Assembly (NCBI RefSeq): GCF_000800255.1
Contig: NZ_CP009747.1
Span: forward strand, 4,836,001 to 4,900,000
Length of the DNA stretch: 64,000 nt
Reading direction: 5' to 3'
Source: Pseudomonas parafulva
Lineage (GTDB): Bacteria; Pseudomonadota; Gammaproteobacteria; Pseudomonadales; Pseudomonadaceae
The notes below the pieces were generated by a model, which saw only the letters and a list, made by a program, of their open reading frames with translations, was not told where the DNA came from and searched no databases. Each line of letters starts with the position of its first letter. Positions within the stretch are counted from its first letter, which is position 1. Below, in pieces: positions 19,859-28,728 of this stretch. The translations under genes were made by a program, and so were the position numbers.

Positions 19859-22765
19859 ATGACCTGCTCTGCGCCGTTGGTTGCCCACAACACGCCCCGA
19901 GTACAAGTCTTTGCAGGGAGACTGACGGTCCGGGAAATTGTCTATCATCGCCATGACCGGAGCTTGGAGCGCACCGATCAGCGCGTCACGTGCCACGGGT
20001 ACGATCGCCGAGGTGTGCTTGAGCGCAGCGTCGATCCGCGTCTGGCTAAATCGGGCCGGGTGAACTTTACCTTTGCGAACGATCTCGTTGGCAGGCCAGT
20101 GCGCGCTGAGCGTGCTGACGCCGGCATTTGTGTAGCCCTCGCCGATATCCTCGGTCGCCCTCTCGTACGGTTCAGTGCGATCGCCGCCGATGCGGATGGT
20201 CGCGACGACTGCGGCCAAGTGGTCGTACGCAGTCTGGCCTATGAAACTGCCGGTTCGCCCGGGCGGCTGGTGAGCATTACCGATACTCAAGCGGGCGGTG
20301 ATCCGCGCATCGTCCAACGCTTCGTTTACGGCGGTGGCAGTGCATCGGAATGTGCGTCGAACCTGGCGGGGCGGTGTGTCGGCCGTTATGACGGTGCTGG
20401 ACTTGCGCTGCTCGAGGGGGCTGCCCTTACCGGCACACCTATTGCGTTCACGCGGCGGCTTCTTGAGCACGGTGATGATGAGCAGACCACTGCGCACTGG
20501 CGAGGGGAGACGGCCAGTGACTGGGATCGGGCGCTGGAATCGGTCGAGTTCGCCTACACGACGTGCGCGGTGGTGGATGCCTGCGCAGCCGTTTCAAGTG
20601 TCACCGATGCCGCCGGAAACCGGCAGCGCGTGGCTTGCGACATTGCGGGTCACCTCAAGGCTGCGTGGCTGTCTCGCAAAGGGGCGCCAGAACGCGAAAT
20701 CGTGCGCTCGCTGAGTTACCTGGCCTGTGGCGCCAAAGCGTCTGAGCTGCACGGTAACGGTGTATTGACCCAGTACTTTCACGACCCCACCACGCGACGT
20801 CAGACCGGCCGACGCATCGAGCGGCCAGCGGCTCATGCGCGCGGCATGAAAGTATTGCAGGACGTGCGCTATACCTTCGATCCGGTCGGTAACCTGGTCG
20901 GGGAGTTGGACATGACCGACGTTGCCAGCTTCTGGCGAAACCAGAAGGTGGTACCCAAAAAGACCTACCGCTACGACAGCCTCTATCAACTGGTCAGCGC
21001 TTCGGGGCGTGAACACGCCCAGGGCGAGGCTGCACCAGGATTGTCCAAAGACTGCCAGGTTGGCGCAAGCGACCAGACCCTCCTGACCTGCTATAGCCGA
21101 GACTTTACCTACGACGCAGCCGGCAATTTGATGCGCACGGTGCACCTCTCGCCCGCCAGCAGTCGCTGCTATGTCGTGGGCATGATGGTCAGTGACCGCA
21201 GTAACCGGGCGGTACTCGACACGATGGCGAGCAGCCCCGCTGAAGCGCAAGCCGCATTCACAGCGAGTGGGCATCAGGCCATGCTGCTACCTAATCAGCC
21301 ATTGCTCTGGACGTCGAACGGCGAACTGCGTCACGTGGTTTCGGTGCAGCGCGAACAGTCGCAACAGGACGACAGCGAGCATTACCGCTACGACGGCGAT
21401 AGTCAGCGAATCACGAAGATCAATACGCAGTGGGCTTCTGCGAGCCGGCGCAGGCAGCGCGTCATTTATCTGCCAGGGCTCGAATTGCGCCGCACTGTCA
21501 GCAATGCGCGTGTCGAAGAGGAGCTACAGATACTCAAGGTCGGAGGGGGCGGGTATGCCCAAGTTCGGCTTTTATATTGGTCCAACGCCGCCCCCCCGGG
21601 TTTACAGAACGATCAACTGCGCTACAGCTACGACACCCCTTTGGGTAGCAGCATTTTGGAAATCGACGGGGATGGTCGCTTGATCAGCCACGAAGACTAC
21701 TATCCCTACGGCGGCACGGCATTTTGCCTGGCGCGAAATAAGCTCGAGGCGAATTACAAGACGTTGGGCCATGGTGGCAAGGAGCGAGATGTCACTGGGC
21801 TTTACTACTATGGCCAACGCTACTATCAGCCCTGGGCAGGGCGCTGGCTGAGTGCCGATCCAGCGGGTGCAGTCGATGGCCTCAATCTGTATTGCCGGGT
21901 ACGTAATAACCCCGTTACCCGTCGGGATGACGACGGCTTGCAGAGTTTCGAAAGCGAATTTGGCCCGGATTTCAGTGCTTTGGATAAAGTCATCGACTTT
22001 CCAGAGATTTTCAAGGCTGCGCCTGAAGGTGTCGTCCTCAAGGGCAATGTCAGCGAGCATTCACTGGGGCGATTGAGGTTGAAGGTGTATTGGCAACGGG
22101 AAGTGCCCGCCTACCAGCCGTTGCCCTCTGAGCAAGTGATCGGTGCGCTGGGCGATGATGGGCGTGGTCAGCTCGGCCCCGATGCCCAGCGCGCACGTAC
22201 GCTTGGGGTGACCGAGCAGTTCGCCAAGGACCTGACTCGCAGCAGTTACACGGTGATTGAAGGTGGCCAGGAAAAGCCGTTAGGCGAACACACCATCGAT
22301 CAGTTGTTCACCCGGCAGCAGAAAGAGATCGTTTCTACCCTTGCGCACCAAGCCCACGCCGCCGAATTGGCCGTGCTGAGCTACGGCATTGAAGCCGCTG
22401 GCGGCACGTTCGACGAGCAAGGCCAGTTCCGCGCTTCTTGGGTGCAGGCCCCCGGAGCTGACCCTGAGCACATCATCGAGAAGCCTTCACCGAGCGACAG
22501 GTCGCTCATTGTCAGGTCACGGCAGATTTTCAGTCTCAAGTACACGGAAACGGAGCAACTGGCTGCCGACCTGAGCCTGACCGCCGAGCAGATTTCGGTC
22601 TTGCGTGTGGACAGGCAGGGTGGGGAGATTACCTACCACTATCAGGACGCACATCCGACGATTCAGAAGTTGCAGATTTCCTACGTAACTCCCGTCGCGC
22701 CCGTCAGTACCAAACGTTCACTTGCCTCAAAGATAAAATTCTGGCGATCGTCCAGCAAACAGTGA
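19859..22765 (+). CDS. Orphan RHS/TccC-type toxin with unrecognised C-terminal domain
   Basis: The 968-residue RHS-repeat protein has an N-terminus (TPRVQVFAGRLTVREIVYHR) and SVDPRL that resemble the TccC group of insecticidal toxin-complex proteins. YD repeats are visible, for example YRYDSLYQLVSASGRE (about residue 370), FTYDAAGNLMR (about 416) and YRYDGDSQRITK (about 508). The RHS core spans about 588-693 and includes GKERDVTGLYYYGQRYYQPW, GRWLSADPAGAVDGLN and NNPVTRRDDDG. The core's conserved Arg and Asp residues suggest the self-cleavage seen in TcC proteins. After it come about 275 residues that I cannot assign. The start at 19859 has GGAGG seven bases upstream; the frame from 19772 was rejected. 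The gene is lower in GC than its neighbours (28 G+C of 60 at 21961-22020) and has a C7 run at 21591-21597. No TcA/TcB partner or immunity gene is adjacent. Confidence 0.88.
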   Translation: MTCSAPLVAHNTPRVQVFAGRLTVREIVYHRHDRSLERTDQRVTCHGYDRRGVLERSVDPRLAKSGRVNFTFANDLVGRPVRAERADAGICVALADILGRPLVRFSAIAADADGRDDCGQVVVRSLAYETAGSPGRLVSITDTQAGGDPRIVQRFVYGGGSASECASNLAGRCVGRYDGAGLALLEGAALTGTPIAFTRRLLEHGDDEQTTAHWRGETASDWDRALESVEFAYTTCAVVDACAAVSSVTDAAGNRQRVACDIAGHLKAAWLSRKGAPEREIVRSLSYLACGAKASELHGNGVLTQYFHDPTTRRQTGRRIERPAAHARGMKVLQDVRYTFDPVGNLVGELDMTDVASFWRNQKVVPKKTYRYDSLYQLVSASGREHAQGEAAPGLSKDCQVGASDQTLLTCYSRDFTYDAAGNLMRTVHLSPASSRCYVVGMMVSDRSNRAVLDTMASSPAEAQAAFTASGHQAMLLPNQPLLWTSNGELRHVVSVQREQSQQDDSEHYRYDGDSQRITKINTQWASASRRRQRVIYLPGLELRRTVSNARVEEELQILKVGGGGYAQVRLLYWSNAAPPGLQNDQLRYSYDTPLGSSILEIDGDGRLISHEDYYPYGGTAFCLARNKLEANYKTLGHGGKERDVTGLYYYGQRYYQPWAGRWLSADPAGAVDGLNLYCRVRNNPVTRRDDDGLQSFESEFGPDFSALDKVIDFPEIFKAAPEGVVLKGNVSEHSLGRLRLKVYWQREVPAYQPLPSEQVIGALGDDGRGQLGPDAQRARTLGVTEQFAKDLTRSSYTVIEGGQEKPLGEHTIDQLFTRQQKEIVSTLAHQAHAAELAVLSYGIEAAGGTFDEQGQFRASWVQAPGADPEHIIEKPSPSDRSLIVRSRQIFSLKYTETEQLAADLSLTAEQISVLRVDRQGGEITYHYQDAHPTIQKLQISYVTPVAPVSTKRSLASKIKFWRSSSKQ

Positions 22766-22789
22766 GCAGGCTTGAACGGTGGCCAAAAG

Positions 22790-22820
22790 AAAGCAGGCGC
22801 GCCCGAGACGCGCCTGCTTT
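22790..22820. terminator. Bidirectional intrinsic terminator between RHS gene and putA
   Basis: AAAGCAGGCGCG (22790-22801), loop CCCGAGA, then CGCGCCTGCTTT (22809-22820): a perfect 12-bp stem between two convergent genes. On the minus strand it is followed by a T-rich tail (TTTCTTTTGG), so it should end putA transcripts efficiently and probably RHS transcripts too. Confidence 0.9.
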
Positions 22821-22837
22821 CATCGCCTCGCGTGATC

Positions 22838-25800
22838 CTAGCCGATGGTCATCAAGCTCGCGTTACCGCCCGCCGCCGCCGTATTCACGCTGACCGCCCG
22901 CTCGATCACCAGCCGCTCCAGGGCGATCTGCTGGTCACCGCTAGACAACCCGTGCACGCCGACGATGGCACCGGCACGCTTGGCCACCTGCTGGCACACT
23001 GCGCGGAGCTGGTCGGAGTGACCGTGGTGGATGACGGCGTCGAAGGCCACGTCATCCTTGGTCCAGTCGGCCACCAGCCTGAGCTTGCCTTGCAGCTCTT
23101 TCGGCAGGCGGCTGCGCAGGCCCTTGGCCGGCTCGCCATCGCTGCACAGCGCCGAGCTGCCGACCGCCAGCACCGCTGCGAACTGCGTCAGCAGGTCGGC
23201 TTCGTTGTCGGCCAGGCACAGCACGTGCTCGCGGGGCAGCACGCTGTAGGTGTTGCGCTCGCCGGTGGGGCCAGGCAGCACACGGGTAATGCCGCTCTGC
23301 GACTGCTCGGCGAACTGCTCGCACAGGGCGACCAGCTCAGGCTGGTGGCTGGACGCCCAGGTCTTGAGTGCGTGCAGTGGCTTGAGCAGTTGCTCGTGCA
23401 GCGCGTTGTCGGCCTTGCCGTGTGCGTCGGTACGCTGGAAGTGCCGGGCGATGGCGTCGGCCGGGCGGGTCGACAGCAACCGGTACAGGTACAACGGACC
23501 ACCGGCCTTGGGACCGGTGCCGGACAGGCCTTCACCGCCGAACGGCTGCACGCCGACCACGGCGCCGACGATGTTGCGGTTGACGTACATGTTGCCGGCA
23601 TTGACCTTGTCCACCACCTTGGCGATGGTTTCGTCGATGCGGGTGTGCACGCCCAGGGTCAGGCCATAGCCAGAGGCGTTGATCTGTTCGATCAGTTGGT
23701 CGATGTGCTTGCGGTTGTAGCGCACCACGTGCAGCACCGGGCCGAAGATTTCGCGCTTGAGCTCGTCGAAGCTCTCCAGTTCTATCAGGGTCGGCATGAC
23801 GAAGGTGCCACGCTTGCATTCCTCGCCCTCGGCCAGGGCCACCTGATAGACGCTGCGGCCCTTCTCGCGCATGGCCTGGATGTGCTTCTCGATGCCGGCC
23901 TTGGCCTCGGCGTCGATCACCGGGCCGACGTCCACCGACAGGCGCTCGGGGTTGCCCATGCGGTTCTGCGCCATGGCGCCCTTGAGCATTTCGATGACCC
24001 GGTCGGCGCAGTCCTCTTGCAGGCACAGCACGCGCAGGGCCGAGCAGCGCTGGCCGGCGCTGTCGAAGGCCGAGGACACGACGTCGATCACCACCTGTTC
24101 GGTGAGCGCCGAGGAGTCGACGATCATCGCGTTCTGGCCGCCGGTTTCGGCGATCAGCGGAATCGGTCGACCCTGGGCGTCGAGGCGCCCGGCGACATTG
24201 CGTTGCAGCAGACGCGCCACCTCGGTGGAACCGGTGAACATCACGCCTTTGACCCGCTCGTCACCGACCAGACCGGCACCGACGGTTTCGCCGCGCCCTG
24301 GCAGCAGTTGCAGCACGCCCTCGGGAATGCCCGCTTCGAGCAGCAGGCGCACGGCCTGGGCGGCGATCAGCGGGGTCTGTTCGGCGGGCTTGGCCAGGAC
24401 AGGGTTGCCAGCGGCCAGCGCCGCCGCCACCTGGCCGGTGAAGATCGCCAGCGGGAAGTTCCACGGGCTGATGCACACCACCGGGCCCAAGGGGCGGCAG
24501 GCGTCGTTGCTGAAGTCGGTGCGCGCCTGCACCGCGTAGTAGCGCAGGAAGTCCACGGCCTCGCGCACTTCGGCGATGGCGTTGGCGAAGGTCTTGCCGG
24601 CCTCGCGGATGAGCAGGCCCATCAGCGGTTGGATCTCGGCTTCCATCAGGTCGGCAGTGCGCTCCAGGATCGCCGCGCGCTCGGCCGGCGGGGTGGCCTG
24701 CCAGATCGGGGCGGCGTTCAGCGCGCACTGGATGGCGTTGTCGACGTCGGCGACGCTGGCCTCCTGCACATGACCCACCACGTCGCGGTGGTCGGCGGGA
24801 TTGAGCACGGCCTCGACGGCACCTTCGCTGGCCGTGCAGGCCAGCAGGGGCGAAGCATTCCAGTCGGTGTGCGCGGTGGCCAGCAGGGCGCAGGACAGCG
24901 AAGCCAGGCGGTGCTCGTTGGCCATGTCGATGCCGGCCGAGTTGGCCCGCTCGCTGCCATACAGCTCACGCGGCAGCGGGATGCGCGGGTGCGGCAGGCC
25001 GACGTTGCCTTCCTGGGTGGCCATGCGCTCGATGCTCAGCACCGGGTCGGCGACCAGTTCCTGGATGGAAATGGAATGATCGGCGATGCGGTTGACGAAC
25101 GAGGTGTTGGCGCCATTTTCCAGCAGGCGCCGCACCAGGTAGGCCAACAGGGTTTCGTGGGTGCCGACCGGCGCGTAGACGCGGCACGGACGGTTCAGCT
25201 TGCCGTCGGCGATCTTGCCGACCACCTGCTCGTACAGCGGCTCGCCCATGCCATGTAGGCACTGGAATTCGTACTGTCCTGGGTAATAGTTCTGACCCGC
25301 GATGTGGTAGATGGCCGATAGGGTGTGGGCGTTGTGGGTGGCGAACTGGGGGTAGATGGCTTCCGGCACCGACAGCAGCTTGCGCGCGCAGGCGATATAG
25401 GAGACATCGGTGTAGACCTTGCGAGTGTAGACCGGGTAGCCCTCCAGGCCTTCGACCTGGGCGCGCTTGATCTCGCTGTCCCAGTAGGCGCCCTTGACCA
25501 GGCGGATCATCAGGCGGTGGCGGCTGCGCTTGGCCAGGTCGATGATGGCGTCGATCACATAGGGGCAGCGTTTCTGATACGCCTGGATGACGAAGCCGAT
25601 GCCGTTCCAGCCCGCCAGCGACGGCTCGAAGCACAGGCGTTCGAGCAGGTCCAGCGACAGCTCCAGACGGTCGGCTTCTTCGGCGTCGATGTTCAGACCG
25701 ATGTCGTACTGCTTGGCCAGCAAGGTCAACGACAGCAGGCGCGGGTACAGTTCGCCCATGACGCGTTCGTACTGCGCACGGCTGTAGCGCGGGTGCAGCG

Positions 25801-26788
25801 CCGAGAGCTTGATCGAGATGCCTGGGCCTTCATAGATGCCGCGCCCGTTGGACGCCTTGCCGATCGAATGAATCGCCTGCTCGTAGGAGGCCAGGTACTT
25901 CTGCGCGTCGTGCTCGGTGAGCGCGGCTTCGCCGAGCATGTCGTAGCTGTAGCGGAAGCCCTTGGATTCGAAGCGGCTGGCGTTGGCCAGGGCCTCGGCG
26001 ATGGTCTCGCCGGTGACGAACTGCTCGCCCATCAGGCGCATGGCCATGTCGACGCCCTTGCGAATCATCGGCTCGCCGCTCTTGCCGATGATGCGGGTGA
26101 GCGAAGAACTCAGGCCGGACTCGTTGTGGGTGGACACCAGCCGGCCGGTGAGCAGCAGGCCCCAGGTGGCGGCGTTGACGAACAGCGACGGGCTGTTGCC
26201 CAGGTGCGGTTGCCAGTTGCCGGTGCTGATCTTGTCGCGGATCAGCGCATCGCGGGTGCCTTTGTCCGGGATGCGCAGCAAGGCCTCGGCCAAGCACATC
26301 AGGGCCACGCCTTCCTGGGACGACAGGGAGAACTCCTGCAGCAGGCCTTGGACGATGCCGGCACGGCCGCTGGCGCTTTTCTGATGGCGCAGCTTGTCGG
26401 CAAGCCCCGCAGCCATCTTGTTGGTGGCCTCGGCCAGCGGGGCGCTCAGGCGCGCTTGCTCCAGCAGCATCGGCACCACTTCCTGCTCGGGACGGCGGTA
26501 GGCGGCGGTGATGGCCGCGCGCAGCACCGATTGCGGCAGGATGCTCTCGGCGAACTCGAGAAAGCATTGGTGCGCGTGGTCGGTCGGCACGTCGCCGGCA
26601 TCGTCGCCATTGCTGGCGGCCAGGCCGTCGATGTCGTTGGGGTTGGCACCACCCTCGAGCTTCTCCAGGTAGTTGAAGATCGCCTGCTTGATCAACCAGT
26701 GCGGGGTGCGGTCGATGGACTGCGCAGCCGCTTTGAGTCGTTCACGGGTCGGGTCGTCGAGTTTGACCCCAAGGGTGGTCGTCGCCAT
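22838..26788 (-). CDS. putA: Trifunctional proline catabolic protein PutA
   Basis: Oxidises proline to glutamate in two steps and represses its own genes. The 1316-residue protein has four parts. An N-terminal ribbon-helix-helix DNA-binding domain (MATTTLGVKLDDPTRERLKA; residues 1-47) comes first. The FAD-dependent proline dehydrogenase barrel includes RLVKGAYWDSEIKRAQVEGL and its KVYTDVSYIACARK continuation. The glutamate-semialdehyde dehydrogenase has ETGGQNAMIVDSSAL (catalytic Glu) and DSAGQRCSALRVLCLQED (catalytic Cys). A C-terminal lid domain of about 190 residues completes it. The presence of the DNA-binding domain means this PutA can act as the put repressor. The ATG at 26788 has GAGGA upstream. 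It is divergent from putP. Confidence 0.97.
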   Translation of the reverse strand: MATTTLGVKLDDPTRERLKAAAQSIDRTPHWLIKQAIFNYLEKLEGGANPNDIDGLAASNGDDAGDVPTDHAHQCFLEFAESILPQSVLRAAITAAYRRPEQEVVPMLLEQARLSAPLAEATNKMAAGLADKLRHQKSASGRAGIVQGLLQEFSLSSQEGVALMCLAEALLRIPDKGTRDALIRDKISTGNWQPHLGNSPSLFVNAATWGLLLTGRLVSTHNESGLSSSLTRIIGKSGEPMIRKGVDMAMRLMGEQFVTGETIAEALANASRFESKGFRYSYDMLGEAALTEHDAQKYLASYEQAIHSIGKASNGRGIYEGPGISIKLSALHPRYSRAQYERVMGELYPRLLSLTLLAKQYDIGLNIDAEEADRLELSLDLLERLCFEPSLAGWNGIGFVIQAYQKRCPYVIDAIIDLAKRSRHRLMIRLVKGAYWDSEIKRAQVEGLEGYPVYTRKVYTDVSYIACARKLLSVPEAIYPQFATHNAHTLSAIYHIAGQNYYPGQYEFQCLHGMGEPLYEQVVGKIADGKLNRPCRVYAPVGTHETLLAYLVRRLLENGANTSFVNRIADHSISIQELVADPVLSIERMATQEGNVGLPHPRIPLPRELYGSERANSAGIDMANEHRLASLSCALLATAHTDWNASPLLACTASEGAVEAVLNPADHRDVVGHVQEASVADVDNAIQCALNAAPIWQATPPAERAAILERTADLMEAEIQPLMGLLIREAGKTFANAIAEVREAVDFLRYYAVQARTDFSNDACRPLGPVVCISPWNFPLAIFTGQVAAALAAGNPVLAKPAEQTPLIAAQAVRLLLEAGIPEGVLQLLPGRGETVGAGLVGDERVKGVMFTGSTEVARLLQRNVAGRLDAQGRPIPLIAETGGQNAMIVDSSALTEQVVIDVVSSAFDSAGQRCSALRVLCLQEDCADRVIEMLKGAMAQNRMGNPERLSVDVGPVIDAEAKAGIEKHIQAMREKGRSVYQVALAEGEECKRGTFVMPTLIELESFDELKREIFGPVLHVVRYNRKHIDQLIEQINASGYGLTLGVHTRIDETIAKVVDKVNAGNMYVNRNIVGAVVGVQPFGGEGLSGTGPKAGGPLYLYRLLSTRPADAIARHFQRTDAHGKADNALHEQLLKPLHALKTWASSHQPELVALCEQFAEQSQSGITRVLPGPTGERNTYSVLPREHVLCLADNEADLLTQFAAVLAVGSSALCSDGEPAKGLRSRLPKELQGKLRLVADWTKDDVAFDAVIHHGHSDQLRAVCQQVAKRAGAIVGVHGLSSGDQQIALERLVIERAVSVNTAAAGGNASLMTIG

Positions 26789-26832
26789 TTCTTATCCTCG
26801 TTATTGCCACGGGAGTGGCTAAGCTGGCGGCA

Positions 26833-26861
26833 AGATTAGCGGGCGGCGTTTGCAGGTGCAA
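26833..26861 (-). promoter_or_regulatory. Predicted putA promoter overlapped by a PutA operator
   Basis: On the minus strand TTGCAC (26861-26856) is followed by a 17-base spacer and TAATCT (26838-26833). The -35 hexamer is embedded in the operator copy GGTTGCACC, so bound PutA would block RNA polymerase directly. The predicted transcript would have a leader of roughly 40 bases. Confidence 0.6.
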
Positions 26862-27093
26862 CCGGGTGCAACCCGAATTTTTTCTGAAAAAGGTGCAACT
26901 CGTCCGCCAGTCTCTGAAGGAACCTCCTGTAGTCCATTTTTGCTGCCTTAACGTCTTAAAACCCTGACTTTTGTCGCAAAAAGTAGCAAAAAAGCGGTTT
27001 TATCTGAAAATGCATTTATGGGTGCAACTTGCAAATGAAAAGTGGTTGCACCTGATGAAGGTTGTTGCATAGGATGCGCCGCCTGGGTGCAAC
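26855..27093. promoter_or_regulatory. Array of seven PutA operator hexamers in the putA-putP intergenic region
   Basis: The hexamer GTTGCA, which E. coli PutA recognises through its ribbon-helix-helix domain, occurs exactly seven times on one strand or the other: 26857-26862, 26867-26872, 26894-26899, 27023-27028, 27045-27050, 27064-27069 and 27088-27093. About 0.2 copies are expected by chance in 356 bases. Most copies extend to GGTGCAAC(C/T). A near copy, GTTGCG, is at 27110-27115. The region between the two clusters (26900-27020) is AT-rich. The first copies overlap the putA promoter and the fifth and sixth a candidate putP promoter. Confidence 0.8.
27046..27075 (+). promoter_or_regulatory. 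Candidate putP promoter
   Basis: TTGCAC at 27046-27051, an 18-base spacer and TAGGAT at 27070-27075. The -10 match is only 4 of 6. Support comes mainly from the mirror-image design of the putA promoter, with the -35 again inside a GTTGCA operator and another copy abutting the -10. Confidence 0.35.
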
Positions 27094-27144
27094 CGCCTCG
27101 TCATGTGTGGTTGCGAGAGATAACAACAACGCCAGGACATAACC

Positions 27145-28623
27145 ATGGGCAATCCAATCACGATCACCTTCGTGGTCTACATCGCAGCAATGGTGCTGAT
27201 CGGCTTCGCCGCCTATCGCTCGACCAAGAATCTTTCCGACTACATTCTCGGCGGCCGCAGTCTCGGCAGCGTGGTCACCGCCTTGTCGGCCGGTGCTTCG
27301 GACATGAGTGGCTGGTTGCTGATGGGGCTGCCGGGCGCCATCTACCTGTCGGGCTTGTCCGAGGCCTGGATCGCCATCGGCCTGACCGTCGGCGCCTACC
27401 TCAACTGGCTGTTCGTCGCCGGTCGATTGCGGGTACAGACCGAACACAATGGCGATGCGCTGACCCTGCCGGACTTCTTCTCCAGCCGTTTCGAAGACAC
27501 CAGCGGTCTGCTGCGGGTGATCTCGGCCATCGTCATCCTGGTGTTCTTCACCATCTACTGCGCTTCCGGCATCGTCGCCGGCGCCCGCCTGTTCGAAAGC
27601 ACCTTCGGCATGTCCTACGAGACGGCGTTGTGGGCCGGTGCAGCAGCGACCATTGCCTACACCTTCGTCGGTGGTTTCCTGGCGGTGAGCTGGACCGATA
27701 CCGTGCAGGCCACGCTGATGATCTTCGCGCTGATCCTCACGCCGATCATCGTGCTGATCTCCACCGGCGGCTTCGACACCACCCTGCTGGCCATCGAAGC
27801 GCAGAACCCGGCCAACTTCGACATGTTCCGCGGCGCCACCTTCATCGGCATCATTTCGCTGATGGGCTGGGGCCTGGGCTATTTCGGCCAGCCGCACATC
27901 CTGGCGCGCTTCATGGCGGCCGACTCGGTGAAGTCCATCGCCAATGCCCGACGCATCTCCATGACCTGGATGATCCTGTGCCTGACCGGTACCTGCGCGG
28001 TGGGCTTCTTCGGCATCGCCTACTTCTCGGCCAATCCTGGCCTGGCCGGGCCGGTGACCGAAAACCATGAGCGGATCTTCATCGAGCTGGCGAAGATCCT
28101 GTTCAACCCGTGGATCGCCGGGGTGCTGCTGTCGGCCATTCTCGCTGCCGTGATGAGCACCCTGAGCTGCCAACTGCTGGTGTGCTCCAGTGCGCTGACC
28201 GAGGACTTCTACAAAGCCTTCCTGCGCAAGGGCGCTTCGCAGACCGAGCTGGTTTGGGTCGGTCGCCTGATGGTGCTGGCCGTGGCGCTGATCGCCATCG
28301 CCCTGGCCGCCAATCCGGACAACCGCGTGCTGGGCCTGGTCGCCTACGCCTGGGCGGGCTTCGGCGCGGCGTTCGGCCCGGTGGTGCTGATGTCGGTGCT
28401 GTGGAAGGGCATGACCCGCAATGGCGCGCTGGCGGGTATCGTGGTCGGTGCGCTGACCGTGATCCTGTGGAAGAACTACGTCGGGCTGGGGCTGTACGAG
28501 ATCATTCCGGGCTTCCTGTTCGCCACCGTCGCGATCGTCGTGGTGAGCAAGCTGGGGCGTCCGAGCGCCAGCATGGTTTCGCGGTTCGAGACGGCTGACG
28601 CGGCGTACCACGCCGACAAGTAA
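27145..28623 (+). CDS. putP: Sodium/proline symporter PutP
   Basis: Inner-membrane sodium-coupled proline importer of the SSS family. The 492-residue protein has about 13 hydrophobic segments. Conserved features include ILGGRSLGSVVTALSAGASD followed by MSGWLLMGLPGA (TM2, with the sodium-site Asp and Ser region) and QPHILARFMAADSVKSIANA in the middle of the protein. The ATG at 27145 follows an intergenic region with PutA operators, so expression should be repressed by PutA and released by proline. It is divergent from putA. Confidence 0.96.
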   Translation: MGNPITITFVVYIAAMVLIGFAAYRSTKNLSDYILGGRSLGSVVTALSAGASDMSGWLLMGLPGAIYLSGLSEAWIAIGLTVGAYLNWLFVAGRLRVQTEHNGDALTLPDFFSSRFEDTSGLLRVISAIVILVFFTIYCASGIVAGARLFESTFGMSYETALWAGAAATIAYTFVGGFLAVSWTDTVQATLMIFALILTPIIVLISTGGFDTTLLAIEAQNPANFDMFRGATFIGIISLMGWGLGYFGQPHILARFMAADSVKSIANARRISMTWMILCLTGTCAVGFFGIAYFSANPGLAGPVTENHERIFIELAKILFNPWIAGVLLSAILAAVMSTLSCQLLVCSSALTEDFYKAFLRKGASQTELVWVGRLMVLAVALIAIALAANPDNRVLGLVAYAWAGFGAAFGPVVLMSVLWKGMTRNGALAGIVVGALTVILWKNYVGLGLYEIIPGFLFATVAIVVVSKLGRPSASMVSRFETADAAYHADK

Positions 28624-28630
28624 GCGACAG

Positions 28631-28659
28631 GCCGAGCGCGGGCCTGCCCGCGACTCGGC
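28631..28659 (+). terminator. Hairpin after putP
   Basis: GCCGAG-CGCGGGC, a 2-base loop, GCCCGCG-A-CTCGGC: 13 pairs with one bulged A, eight bases after the putP stop. No T-run follows, so it may act as a Rho-assisted or mRNA-protecting 3' hairpin rather than a classical terminator, or it may be a REP-like element. Confidence 0.55.
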
Positions 28660-28728
28660 CGGCGCCGACCACCGCACCTGACGCCGTCAGCCCGACAAGG
28701 TAAACTTGCCGGTTCCTCAGGAGCCCAC

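Noticed and set aside
19661..20497. Minus-strand open frame opposite the RHS start, considered as an immunity gene
   Set aside because: It overlaps the RHS N-terminal coding region and promoter, shows no domain, and immunity genes normally follow the toxin C-terminus.
22772..25258. 828-codon plus-strand open frame
   Set aside because: Fully antisense to the dehydrogenase half of putA, with no recognisable domain.
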